A stretch of 64,000 bases of DNA, from the NCBI GenBank assembly GCA_000381565.1, contig KB906725.1, forward strand, positions 1 to 64,000, in the 5' to 3' direction. The notes under the pieces are model-generated. The model did no database searches. It was not told the DNA's origin and saw only the letters and a program-made list of their open reading frames with translations. Positions 7,961 to 16,204 of the stretch are shown piece by piece (within the stretch, counting starts at the first letter, position 1; the number at the start of each line of letters is the position of its first letter). Position numbers and translations under genes: made by a program. Source of the DNA: Oxalobacteraceae bacterium AB_14. Its GTDB lineage: Bacteria > Pseudomonadota > Gammaproteobacteria > Burkholderiales > Burkholderiaceae_D.

Positions 7961-10087
7961 ATGAAACTGAACCCGATGCGCCCGCTGCCCCTGATGCTGA
8001 TGTCGATCGGCCTGGGCGCCGGCCTGATCGCCTGCGGCAACTCCTCCGACAACGTGCCCGCGATCAAGGGCCGGGTGGTCGGCAGCTATTATGAGAACGC
8101 CGTGGTCTGCCTGGAAAGCAGCACCGCCAAGCTGAGCTGCGACAGCGGCGCGTCGAGCGTGCGCACCGGCGCCGACGGCAGCTACGCCGTCACCGGCACC
8201 GACAAGGGCGCGCTGCTGGTCACGGTCGGCACCGACGCCATCCGCCACGACGCCGTCGGCGACGCCGGCGTCAAGGTCAGCCAGAAACTGCTGCTGCGCG
8301 CGCCGAACGGCCATACCGGCGTGGTCAGCGCCCTCACCACCGAACTGGCCGCGCTGATGGACGCTAACGGCGGCGACTTCGCCGCCGCCAGCGCCAAGCT
8401 GGCCGCCAGGCTGGGCGTGGCCGAAGCCAACCTGCTCGCCGACCTCAACAAGGTGAGCGGCGACGACCAGGCCAGGTTGAAGGCCGAGAACGCCAGCGTG
8501 ACCGACGTCATCGCCGCCGCCAGCGCGCTGGCCACGCCGGCCGACGTCGCCGCCGCGCTCACCACCGGCCTGGCGCTCAACAACATCCAGAACATCGTCG
8601 TCATCTACGCGGAAAACCGCGGCTTCGACAATCTGTACGGCCTGTTCCCCGGCGCCAACGGCGTGCCGGGCGTGAACCCGAGCTCGACCGGCGCCCACGT
8701 GCCGCAGAAGGACTTCGACAACAGCACCCTGCCGGCCCTGCCGCCGACCTGGGGCGGCATGACGGCCGCCGGCCAGAGCGTGGTGATCACGCAGGCGCAG
8801 ACGGTGGGCATGGCCAACCAGCCGTTCCAGATCGACGACGCCAACGGCCCGCTGTACCTGAACCAGTCGGTCGTCACGCGCGACCTGGTGCACCGCTTCT
8901 ACAACAACCAGATGCAGATCAACGGCGGCGCCAACGACAAGTTCGCGGCCTATTCCGACGCCGGCGGCCTGAGCATGGGCTACTACGACGGCAGCAAGAT
9001 GAAGCTGTGGGACATCGCCAAGCAGTATGCGCTGGCCGACAACCTGTATATCGGCGCCTTCGGCGGTTCCTTCCTGACCCACCAGTACCTGATCTGCGCC
9101 TGCGCGCCGCAATACCCGCACGCCGACACCTCGGTGGCCAAGGCTGCTATCGCCAAGATCGACGTCGACGCCAAGGGCAACTTCGTGCGCCTGACGCCGT
9201 CGGCCAGCGCGCCGGCCAGCGTGCTCAATGGCGCGCCGGCCTACGCCAACGACGGCGCCATCACGCCGGCCGACGCCAGCGGCATGTTCTACGCGGTCAA
9301 CACCATGCAGCCGCCGTACCAGCCGAGCAGCAACAGCTACGCGGCCGGCGACAGCACCCACCTGTACGCCGACGCCGGCAAGGCCAGCACCCTGCCGCCG
9401 CAGACGCAGAAGAACATCGGCGATCTGCTGACCGGCAAGAACATCGACTGGGCCTGGTACGCCGGCGCCTGGAAGGACACCACCGCCGCCACCACCGGCG
9501 CGCCGCGCCGCGCGATCGCCAATCCGCCCAACTTCCAGTTCCACCACCAGCCGTTCAACTACTTCGCCAACATGGACCCGGTGAAGCACGCGGCCTACCG
9601 CGCCGCCCACCTGAAGGACTACGACAGCCAGTTCGTGGCCGATGTCGCCAACGGCAGCTTGCCGCCGGTGGCCTTCTACAAGCCGCAGGGCAACCTGAAC
9701 CAGCACGCCGGCTACGCCAGCGTGGCCGACGGCGACGCCCACATCGCCGACGTCATCGCCAAGCTGAAAAAAAGCCCGCAGTGGAAGAACATGCTGGTCA
9801 TCGTCACCTACGACGAGAACGGCGGCTTCTACGACCACGCCAGCCCGCCGAAGGGCGACAAGTGGGGTCCGGGCACGCGCGTGCCGGCCATCCTCGTCTC
9901 GCCGTACGTGAAGAAGGGGGTGGACCACACCCAGTATGACTCGGCCTCGATCCTGCGCGCCATCACGCGCCGCTTCAACCTGCCGGTGCTCGATGGCCTG
10001 AGCACCCGCGACAAGGCGCTGGCCGCCAACGGCGCCAAGCCGATGGGCGACTTCAGCGCCGCGCTGGCGCTGACGCCGCAAGAATAG
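7961..10087 (+). CDS. Secreted phosphoesterase lipoprotein (AcpA/phospholipase C superfamily)
   Basis: A 708-residue lipoprotein with signal MKLNPMRPLPLMLMSIGLGA and lipobox LIAC. Residues about 25-200 form an N-terminal beta-rich region with GRVVGSYYENAVVCLE and DGSYAVTG, like a carboxypeptidase-regulatory or transthyretin fold. From about 205 the alkaline-phosphatase-like phosphoesterase domain (PF04185 family: acid phosphatase AcpA, phospholipase C) begins with NIVVIYAENRGFDNLYG and ends with VIVTYDENGGFYDHASPP. It should release phosphate from phosphomonoesters or phospholipids outside the cell. I chose the ATG at 7961, behind a purine-rich AAGGCAAGAAG, because it gives the signal peptide; an in-frame start nine codons earlier does not. 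A hairpin terminator follows. Confidence 0.9.
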   Translation: MKLNPMRPLPLMLMSIGLGAGLIACGNSSDNVPAIKGRVVGSYYENAVVCLESSTAKLSCDSGASSVRTGADGSYAVTGTDKGALLVTVGTDAIRHDAVGDAGVKVSQKLLLRAPNGHTGVVSALTTELAALMDANGGDFAAASAKLAARLGVAEANLLADLNKVSGDDQARLKAENASVTDVIAAASALATPADVAAALTTGLALNNIQNIVVIYAENRGFDNLYGLFPGANGVPGVNPSSTGAHVPQKDFDNSTLPALPPTWGGMTAAGQSVVITQAQTVGMANQPFQIDDANGPLYLNQSVVTRDLVHRFYNNQMQINGGANDKFAAYSDAGGLSMGYYDGSKMKLWDIAKQYALADNLYIGAFGGSFLTHQYLICACAPQYPHADTSVAKAAIAKIDVDAKGNFVRLTPSASAPASVLNGAPAYANDGAITPADASGMFYAVNTMQPPYQPSSNSYAAGDSTHLYADAGKASTLPPQTQKNIGDLLTGKNIDWAWYAGAWKDTTAATTGAPRRAIANPPNFQFHHQPFNYFANMDPVKHAAYRAAHLKDYDSQFVADVANGSLPPVAFYKPQGNLNQHAGYASVADGDAHIADVIAKLKKSPQWKNMLVIVTYDENGGFYDHASPPKGDKWGPGTRVPAILVSPYVKKGVDHTQYDSASILRAITRRFNLPVLDGLSTRDKALAANGAKPMGDFSAALALTPQE

Positions 10088-10121
10088 GCGCCGTTGTAAG
10101 CAGCGTCGCCTGCCGCGACCA

Positions 10122-10147
10122 CGCCAGCCCTTGCGGCTGGCGTTTTT
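10122..10147 (+). terminator. Rho-independent terminator after the phosphoesterase gene
   Basis: An 8-bp GC stem CGCCAGCC / GGCTGGCG with a five-base loop is followed by TTTTT, starting 34 bases after the stop codon. Confidence 0.85.
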
Positions 10148-10198
10148 CGTTTTCTGGCATGATGTACGGTCCCCATCATGCGATCAAGGAAACCACCC

Positions 10199-12250
10199 GT
10201 GTCCCTGCTGCCACCCTCCCGCCGCGCCATCGCGCTCCTGCTGCTGGCCGTTTGCGCCGCCTCGGCCAACGCCGACGACACCCTGGCCACCATAGCCTCG
10301 CCCGACCACAAGATCAGCGTGTCGCTGCAATTGAGCGGCGACGGCCGGCTGGCCTACCAGGTGCGGCGCAACGGCAAAGCCTTGATCGCGCCGTCGCGGC
10401 TGGGCTTTGTGCTGGCCAACGCGCCGCAGTTGGACGGCGGCTTCTCGCTGGCCGCGCAGGCGGTGAGCGAGCACGACGACACCTGGGAGCAGCCATGGGG
10501 CGAGCGCCGCTATGTGCGCAACCACTACCGCGAGCTGCGGCTGGAGCTGGTGCAGAAGGCGCAGCACGACCGCCGCATGGCGCTGGTGTTCCGCGTGTTC
10601 GACGACGGCGTCGGCTTCCGCTACGAGCTGCCGCAGCAGCCGCAGTTGCCGCAGACCCGCATCGCCGACGAGCTGACCGAATTCGTCGTCGCCGCGCCGG
10701 CCACCGCGTGGTGGCAGCCGGCCGGCGAAATGGCCGCGCTGGAGTACCCGATCACCAAGACGCCGCTGAGCGAAGTGGGCATGGCCAACACGCCGCTGAC
10801 GATACGCACCAAGGACGGCACCCACATCGCCTTCCACGAGGCGGCGCTGGTGGACTATGCGTCGATGTGGCTGCGCAAGGTGGAAGGCCAGAAGCTGCGC
10901 GCCCACCTGGCGCCGTCGGCCAGCGGCGCGCCGGTCGAGCGCACGGGCGCGTTCACCACGCCGTGGCGCACCATGCAGATCGCCGACAACGCGGCGGGCC
11001 TGTACATGTCGGACCTGATCCTGAACCTGAATGAGCCGAACCAGCTGGGCGACGTGTCGTGGGTGCACCCGTCCAAGTTCGTCGGCGTGTGGTGGGAGAT
11101 GCACCTGGAGCACTCCAGCTGGGGCGCGGGCGCCAGGCACGGCGCCACCACGGCCAACACCAAACGCTATATCGACTTCGCCGCCAGCAACGGCTTCCGC
11201 GGCGTGCTGGTGGAAGGCTGGAACCTGGGCTGGGACGGCAAGTGGTACGGCGACGGCACGCAGTTCAGCTTCACGCAAGCGTATCCCGACTTCGACCTGG
11301 CGGCGGCCAGCGCCTACGCCATCGGCAAGGGCGTGCGCCTGATCGGCCATCACGAGACCGGCGGCAACGCGGCCCACTACGAGGAGCAGATGGAGGCCGG
11401 CTACCAGCTGTACGCCAAGCTGGGCGTGGACAGCATCAAGTCCGGCTACGTGACCGACGCCGGCACGGCGCAGTTCCGCAGCGCCGGCGGCGGCTCGCAC
11501 TACGGCTACACCGATTCGCAGGAAGGCGTGCGGCATTTTCAAAAAGCGGTGACCGCGGCGGCGCGCTACCGGCTGGCGATCGACACGCACGAACCGGTCA
11601 AGGATACGGGCTTGCGCCGCACCTGGCCGAACTGGATTTCGCGCGAGGGCGCGCGCGGCATGGAGTACAACGCCTGGGGCAATCCGATCAACGGCGTCGA
11701 TCACGAAGTGAACCTGGTGTTCACGCGCATGCTGAGCGGGCCGATGGACTACACGCCGGGCATCCTGAGCCTGGAGGGCGTCAAGGGCCGGCCGCTCAAC
11801 TCGACCCAGGCCAAGCAGCTGGCCAGCTTCGTGGTGATCTACTCGCCGGTGGTGATGGCGGCGGACCTGATCGAGAACTACGAGAAGTATCCGGGTCCGT
11901 TCAAATTCATCAAGGACGTGCCGACCGACTGGGCCGACACCCGCGTGCTGCACGGCGCGGTGGGCGAATACGCGACCATCGCCCGCAAGGACCGCCACTC
12001 CGACGCCTGGTACGTCGGCTCGGTGACGGACGGCACGGCGCGCACCTTGTCGCTGCCGCTGTCCTTCCTCGACCCCGGCAGGCGCTACGCCGCCGAGATC
12101 TACCGCGACGGCGCGCACGCCGACTACCGCAACAGCCACCGCTTCGACATCGTCATCGAGAACAAGACCGTCACGTCCGGGACCGTCTTGCAACTCAAGC
12201 TGGCGCCGGGCGGCGGCCAGGCGATCCGATTGGTACCGCTGGGCGAATAA
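10199..12250 (+). CDS. Glycoside hydrolase family 97 (alpha-glucosidase/alpha-galactosidase type)
   Basis: A secreted GH97 enzyme of about 683 residues. The signal peptide is SRRAIALLLLAVCAASANA. An N-terminal GH97 beta-sandwich (SPDHKISVSLQL; FRVFDDGVGFRYELP) precedes a TIM barrel with VLVEGWNLGWDGKWYG, LIGHHETGGN and DTHEPVKDTGLRRTWPN-W, then GPMDYTPG, and a C-terminal beta domain. These motifs are diagnostic of GH97. Whether it is inverting or retaining cannot be fixed by eye. I favour the GTG at 10199, which has AAGGA eight bases upstream, over the in-frame ATG at 10178, which lacks a ribosome site. It probably trims alpha-linked oligosaccharides in the periplasm. No SusC/D partner lies in the window. 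Confidence 0.92.
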   Translation: MSLLPPSRRAIALLLLAVCAASANADDTLATIASPDHKISVSLQLSGDGRLAYQVRRNGKALIAPSRLGFVLANAPQLDGGFSLAAQAVSEHDDTWEQPWGERRYVRNHYRELRLELVQKAQHDRRMALVFRVFDDGVGFRYELPQQPQLPQTRIADELTEFVVAAPATAWWQPAGEMAALEYPITKTPLSEVGMANTPLTIRTKDGTHIAFHEAALVDYASMWLRKVEGQKLRAHLAPSASGAPVERTGAFTTPWRTMQIADNAAGLYMSDLILNLNEPNQLGDVSWVHPSKFVGVWWEMHLEHSSWGAGARHGATTANTKRYIDFAASNGFRGVLVEGWNLGWDGKWYGDGTQFSFTQAYPDFDLAAASAYAIGKGVRLIGHHETGGNAAHYEEQMEAGYQLYAKLGVDSIKSGYVTDAGTAQFRSAGGGSHYGYTDSQEGVRHFQKAVTAAARYRLAIDTHEPVKDTGLRRTWPNWISREGARGMEYNAWGNPINGVDHEVNLVFTRMLSGPMDYTPGILSLEGVKGRPLNSTQAKQLASFVVIYSPVVMAADLIENYEKYPGPFKFIKDVPTDWADTRVLHGAVGEYATIARKDRHSDAWYVGSVTDGTARTLSLPLSFLDPGRRYAAEIYRDGAHADYRNSHRFDIVIENKTVTSGTVLQLKLAPGGGQAIRLVPLGE

Positions 12251-12254
12251 GCGG

Positions 12255-12701
12255 CTAGGCGGGAGGCCGGCATTTTCGCGCCAGCTTCCAGGTCGAATCA
12301 CCGGGAAATTTCAGCCAGATGTTTTGCCAGGCATTGCGCGTGCCGCAGCCGCTTGCGTTGGCTAACCGCGATGGCATGGTCGGGGCGTCATCGCAGATGA
12401 TGCTTTCGTCCTGCACTTTAGCGTAGGTACTTTTGCCACAGAAAGTGGAGCGAAGTTCGGTGCCGTTTGGCAGGAAGAGCTGCTTCCATTGATAGCCTTT
12501 GCCGGAATCATGCGCTACGCCAGGCGTGAGGTTGGGGGCTTCGTCCAGAATGTCCGGGGTGGCGGCGGTGTTGGCAATCCAGTCGCGGATCAGCTTGCAC
12601 AACGCGGCCTCCGTCTTCGGGCCGAACCAGCCTTCGCCTGTGTGTTTTGTCAGCGCGTGGAATGCGTCGCTCGGCAAGTATAGGGGGATGGGGTGGGCCA
12701 T
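12255..12701 (-). CDS. Putative ribbon-helix-helix + RAMA-like domain protein (paralogue A)
   Basis: A 148-residue protein. Residues 4-45 (IPLYLPSDAFHALTKHTG, then helix LCKLIRDWIAN) resemble a ribbon-helix-helix DNA-binding fold with a short insertion. Residues 68-145 match the second half of the protein at 34656-35360: both have GYQWKQ-[LV]-FLP-x-GT-x-LR, then x-SPS or MPS, G-x-G-x-RNAW, W-L, W and a final KCR/DVCR. This C-terminal layout resembles RAMA/DUF4357-type domains, known from restriction-associated proteins. Both assignments are by eye. AGGAG precedes the ATG, and upstream lies an array of CTA/TAG cores about 10 bp apart, which suggests autoregulation. Transcription converges with the GH97 gene, whose stop lies five bases away. 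Confidence 0.75.
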   Translation of the reverse strand: MAHPIPLYLPSDAFHALTKHTGEGWFGPKTEAALCKLIRDWIANTAATPDILDEAPNLTPGVAHDSGKGYQWKQLFLPNGTELRSTFCGKSTYAKVQDESIICDDAPTMPSRLANASGCGTRNAWQNIWLKFPGDSTWKLARKCRPPA

Positions 12702-12713
12702 TTTTTTCTCCTG

Positions 12714-12878
12714 CTCTAAAAACTCTAAATCGCTATAGATCGCTATGAATCGTTCTAATTTCTCTAATTTCGGTTCTAAAAAATCTAAAAATTAGCGCGG
12801 CAGACTCTAATTTCTCTATTTTTTCGACCACGCGCCTCTTTTTTAGAGCGATATCTAGCGATTTAGTTCAATTTCTAC
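12714..12878. repeat. Phased short-repeat array upstream of paralogue A
   Basis: This AT-rich stretch carries repeated CTCTAA / CTATAGATCG / TTCTAA units. The CTA cores start at 12716, 12725, 12733, 12743, 12755, 12764, 12776, 12785, 12807, 12816, 12855 and 12875, so most steps are 8-12 bp, close to one helical turn. On the coding strand of the downstream gene the cores read TTAGAG or TAGCG. The base composition differs sharply from the GC-rich surroundings. The array is a candidate cooperative binding site for the adjacent putative RHH protein. Confidence 0.7.
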
Positions 12879-12912
12879 TGAATTGGAGTGTTTAGAGCTT
12901 TTAGAGCCGCGC

Positions 12913-13014
12913 CACAAATACACCACCCTGTATAGCGACGGCAATAGCGTGAGGATGCATAAGGACGGCGCCACCATCGCCGAGCAGCAGGATATGATAT
13001 TGCCCCCAAGGTAA
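12913..13014 (+). pseudogene. Possible gene-end remnant
   Basis: A 33-codon open stretch ending in TAA would encode HKYTTLYSDGNSVRMHKDG and so on, with codon use and composition like real coding sequence, but it has no start codon or upstream body. It may be the tail of a gene lost when the adjacent phased array and its gene arrived. No family was recognised; coincidence is possible. Confidence 0.3.
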
Positions 13015-13043
13015 AAGCCGCAGCCAGGTGTTGTTGGCTGCGG
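13013..13043 (-). terminator. Terminator of the czc operon
   Basis: On the minus strand, stem CCGCAGCCA / TGGCTGCGG with an eight-base loop is followed by CTTTTA. It begins 14 bases after the czcA stop. Confidence 0.7.
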
Positions 13044-13056
13044 AGCTCTCCAGGTC

Positions 13057-16000
13057 TTAAGTAGTTTTAGGCTGCCCGCGCCGATACGCCAGCCGGTACA
13101 GCAGCGGCAGCACCAGCAACGTCAGCGCGGTGGACGACAGGATGCCGCCGATGACCACCGTCGCCAGCGGGCGCTGGACTTCGGCGCCGGTGCCGGTGGC
13201 GATCGCCATCGGGATGAAGCCCAGCGACGCCACCAAAGCCGTCATCAGCACCGGCCGCAAACGGCCCAGCGAACCTTCGCGGATCGCCTGCTCCACCGTG
13301 CGCCCTTCGTCGCGCAGGCTGCGGATGAAGGAGATCAGCACCAGGCCATTGAGCACCGCCACGCCCGACAGCGCGATGAAGCCCACCGCCGCCGAGATCG
13401 ACAACGGTATGCCGCGCAGGGCCAGCGCCGCGATGCCGCCGGTCAGCGCGAACGGTATGCCGCTGAACACCAGCAGCCCGTCCTTCAGGTTGCCGAACAT
13501 CGCGAACAGCAGCACGACCACCAGCAGCAGCGCCAGCGGCACCACGATCTGCAGGCGGCGCGACGCCGATTGCAGCTGCTCGAACTGACCGCCCCAGCTG
13601 GTCCAGTAGCCGGCCGGGATACGCACCTGTTGCAGACGCTGTTCCGCCTCCGCGACAAACGAGCCGATGTCGCGCCCGCGCACATTGGCGCTGATGACCA
13701 CCCGCCGCTTGCCGTCCTCGCGGCTGATCTGGTTCGGCCCCGGCGCGATGGCGAAGCTCGCCACCTCGCCCAGCGGAATGAAGTTGGCCGCGCCGCTGCC
13801 ACCGCCACCGGTGCGCGGCAGCGGCACCGGCAGGCGCCGCATCACCTCCAGGTCGCTGCGCAAAGCGTCCGGCAAGCGCACCACGATGTCGAAGCGGCGG
13901 TCGCCCTCGAACAGGGTGCCGGCCTGCTGGCCGCCGATGGCGGTGGCGATGGTCTGCTGCACGTCGCCCACATTCAGGCCGTAGCGCGCGGTCTTGCCGC
14001 GGTCGATCTCCACCGTCAGCACCGGCAGGCCGCCGGTCTGCTCGATCTTGACCTCGGTCGCGCCGTCCACCTTGCCCAGCGTGGCGGCGATGCGCGCGGC
14101 GGTCTCGCCCAGCACCGCCATGTCGTCGCCGAACAGCTTGACCGCGACATCGCTGCGCACGCCCGATATCAGCTCGTTGAAGCGCAGCTGGATGGGCTGC
14201 GAGAACTCGAAGGCGTTGCCCGGCAGGCGTTCGGCGGCCTGCTGGATCGCCGCCACCAGTTGCGCGTGCGACTTGCGCGGCGCCGGCCACTGCGACTCCG
14301 GCTTGAGCATGATGTAGCCGTCCGAGACGTTGGGCGGCATCGGGTCGGAGGCGATTTCCGCCGTGCCGGTGCGCGCGAACACGCGCTCGATCTCGGGGAA
14401 CTGGCGCTTGAGCGCCAGCTCCACCTGCTGCTGCATCGCCACCGACTGCGTCAGGCTGGTGCCGGGGATGCGCAGCGCCTGGATCGCGATGTCGCCCTCG
14501 TTCAGGCTGGGCACGAACTCGCTGCCCAGGCGCGTGGCCAGCAGCACCGACAGCGCCACCGCGAGGCCGGCGAACGTCAGCACCACCGGCGTGTTGGCCA
14601 GCACGCGCTCCAGCAGCGCCGCGTACCAGCCGGTGAGGCGGCGCTGCTCCTGCTCGACCACATGGTCGCCGATGAACAGCGCCACGGCGGCCGGGATGAA
14701 GGTGATCGACAACAGCATCGCGCCCGCCAGCGCCATCACCACCGTCAGCGCCATCGGATGGAACATGCGCCCTTCGACGCCGGTCAGCGCGAAGATCGGC
14801 AGGTAGACCACCATGATGATCAGCTGTCCGAACAGCAGCGGCCTGCGGGCCTCGCGCGCGGCGGCGTACACTTCCGCGTAGCGCTCGGCGCGCGTGAGCA
14901 CGCGGCCGTGGCGCGCCTGCGCGTGCGCCAGCCGCCGCACGCAGTTCTCGACGATGACCACCGCGCCGTCGACGATGATGCCGAAGTCCAGCGCGCCGAG
15001 GCTGAGCAGGTTGGCGCTGACCTGGTAGCTCACCATGCCGGTGAAGGTGAACAGCATCGCCAGCGGGATCACCAGCGCCGTGATGACGGCCGCGCGGATG
15101 TTACCGAGGAACAGGAACAGCACCACGACCACCAGCACCGCGCCTTCCAGCAAATTCTTCTTCACGGTGCTGATCGCCTTGTCCACCAGCGTGGTGCGGT
15201 CGTACACGGTGACGGCCTGCACGCCGGCCGGCAGGCTGCGGTTGATGTCGACCATCTTGCGGTCGACCGCCTGCGACACGGCGCGGCTGTTCTGCCCGAT
15301 CAGCATGAAGACGGTGCCCAGCACCACCTCGCGGCCGTTCTCGGTGGCGGCGCCGGTGCGCAGCTCGCGGCCGACATCGACCTGCGCGACGTCGCGCACC
15401 CGCACCGGCACGCCGGCGACGTTGCTGAGGATGATGTTGCGGAGGTCGTCGAGCGAGCGCACCTGCCCCGGCGCGCGCACCAGCAGCTGCTCGCCGCGCC
15501 GCTCGATGTAGCCGGCGCTGGCGTTGCCGTTGTTGCGCTCCAGCGCCGTCACCACGTCCTGCAGGGTCAGGCCGTAGGAGGCCAGCCGCTGCGGATGGGG
15601 CGCCACCTGGTACTCCTTGGCGTAGCCGCCGATGGAATTGATCTCGGTCACGCCGGGCACGTTGCGCAACTGCGGCTTGATGATCCAGTCCTGGATCTCG
15701 CGCAGGTCGGTCGGCGTGTAGGGCGTGCCGTCGGCCTTTTTCGCGCCCGGCCTGGCCTCCACCGTCCACAGGTAGATTTCGCCGAGGCCGGTCGACACCG
15801 GGCCCATGGCCGGCGCGACGCCGGCCGGCAGCTGCGCGCGCGCCTCCTGTATGCGCTCGCTGACCATCTGCCGCGCAAAGAAGATGTCGGTGCCGTCCTT
15901 GAAGATGACGGTGATCTGCGACAGCCCGTAGCGCGACAGCGAGCGTGTCTGCTCCAGTCCCGGCAGGCCGGACATCAGGGTCTCGATCGGGAAGGTGACG

Positions 16001-16191
16001 CGCTGCTCGGTCTCCAGCGGCGAGTAGCCGGGCGCGGAGGTGTTGATCTGCACCTGCACGTTGGTGATGTCGGGCACGGCGTCGATCGGCAGCTTCTGGT
16101 AGTTGTAGAGGCCGAGCGCGGCCATGCCGGCCACCGCCAGCAGGACCAGCCAGCGCTGGGCGATGGCGAATTGGATGATACGTTCAAACAT
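13057..16191 (-). CDS. czcA: Heavy-metal efflux RND transporter, inner-membrane pump (CzcA/CusA family)
   Basis: A 1044-residue proton-driven RND pump of the HME subfamily. It has the N-terminal helix (RWLVLLAVAGMAALGLYNY), two periplasmic porter regions and twelve membrane segments. The hallmark TM4 motif DFGIIVDGAVVIVEN is complete, which points to divalent cations (Zn/Co/Cd) as in CzcA. The start ATG (16189-16191) has GGGGGA upstream; the frame stays open further 5' inside czcB, but that is overlap artefact. It is the last gene of czcI-czcC-czcB-czcA and forms a tripartite envelope efflux complex with the next two products. The exact metal cannot be decided from the sequence alone. Confidence 0.95.
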   Translation of the reverse strand: MFERIIQFAIAQRWLVLLAVAGMAALGLYNYQKLPIDAVPDITNVQVQINTSAPGYSPLETEQRVTFPIETLMSGLPGLEQTRSLSRYGLSQITVIFKDGTDIFFARQMVSERIQEARAQLPAGVAPAMGPVSTGLGEIYLWTVEARPGAKKADGTPYTPTDLREIQDWIIKPQLRNVPGVTEINSIGGYAKEYQVAPHPQRLASYGLTLQDVVTALERNNGNASAGYIERRGEQLLVRAPGQVRSLDDLRNIILSNVAGVPVRVRDVAQVDVGRELRTGAATENGREVVLGTVFMLIGQNSRAVSQAVDRKMVDINRSLPAGVQAVTVYDRTTLVDKAISTVKKNLLEGAVLVVVVLFLFLGNIRAAVITALVIPLAMLFTFTGMVSYQVSANLLSLGALDFGIIVDGAVVIVENCVRRLAHAQARHGRVLTRAERYAEVYAAAREARRPLLFGQLIIMVVYLPIFALTGVEGRMFHPMALTVVMALAGAMLLSITFIPAAVALFIGDHVVEQEQRRLTGWYAALLERVLANTPVVLTFAGLAVALSVLLATRLGSEFVPSLNEGDIAIQALRIPGTSLTQSVAMQQQVELALKRQFPEIERVFARTGTAEIASDPMPPNVSDGYIMLKPESQWPAPRKSHAQLVAAIQQAAERLPGNAFEFSQPIQLRFNELISGVRSDVAVKLFGDDMAVLGETAARIAATLGKVDGATEVKIEQTGGLPVLTVEIDRGKTARYGLNVGDVQQTIATAIGGQQAGTLFEGDRRFDIVVRLPDALRSDLEVMRRLPVPLPRTGGGGSGAANFIPLGEVASFAIAPGPNQISREDGKRRVVISANVRGRDIGSFVAEAEQRLQQVRIPAGYWTSWGGQFEQLQSASRRLQIVVPLALLLVVVLLFAMFGNLKDGLLVFSGIPFALTGGIAALALRGIPLSISAAVGFIALSGVAVLNGLVLISFIRSLRDEGRTVEQAIREGSLGRLRPVLMTALVASLGFIPMAIATGTGAEVQRPLATVVIGGILSSTALTLLVLPLLYRLAYRRGQPKTT

Positions 16192-16204
16192 GGTGTCCCC
16201 CGTC

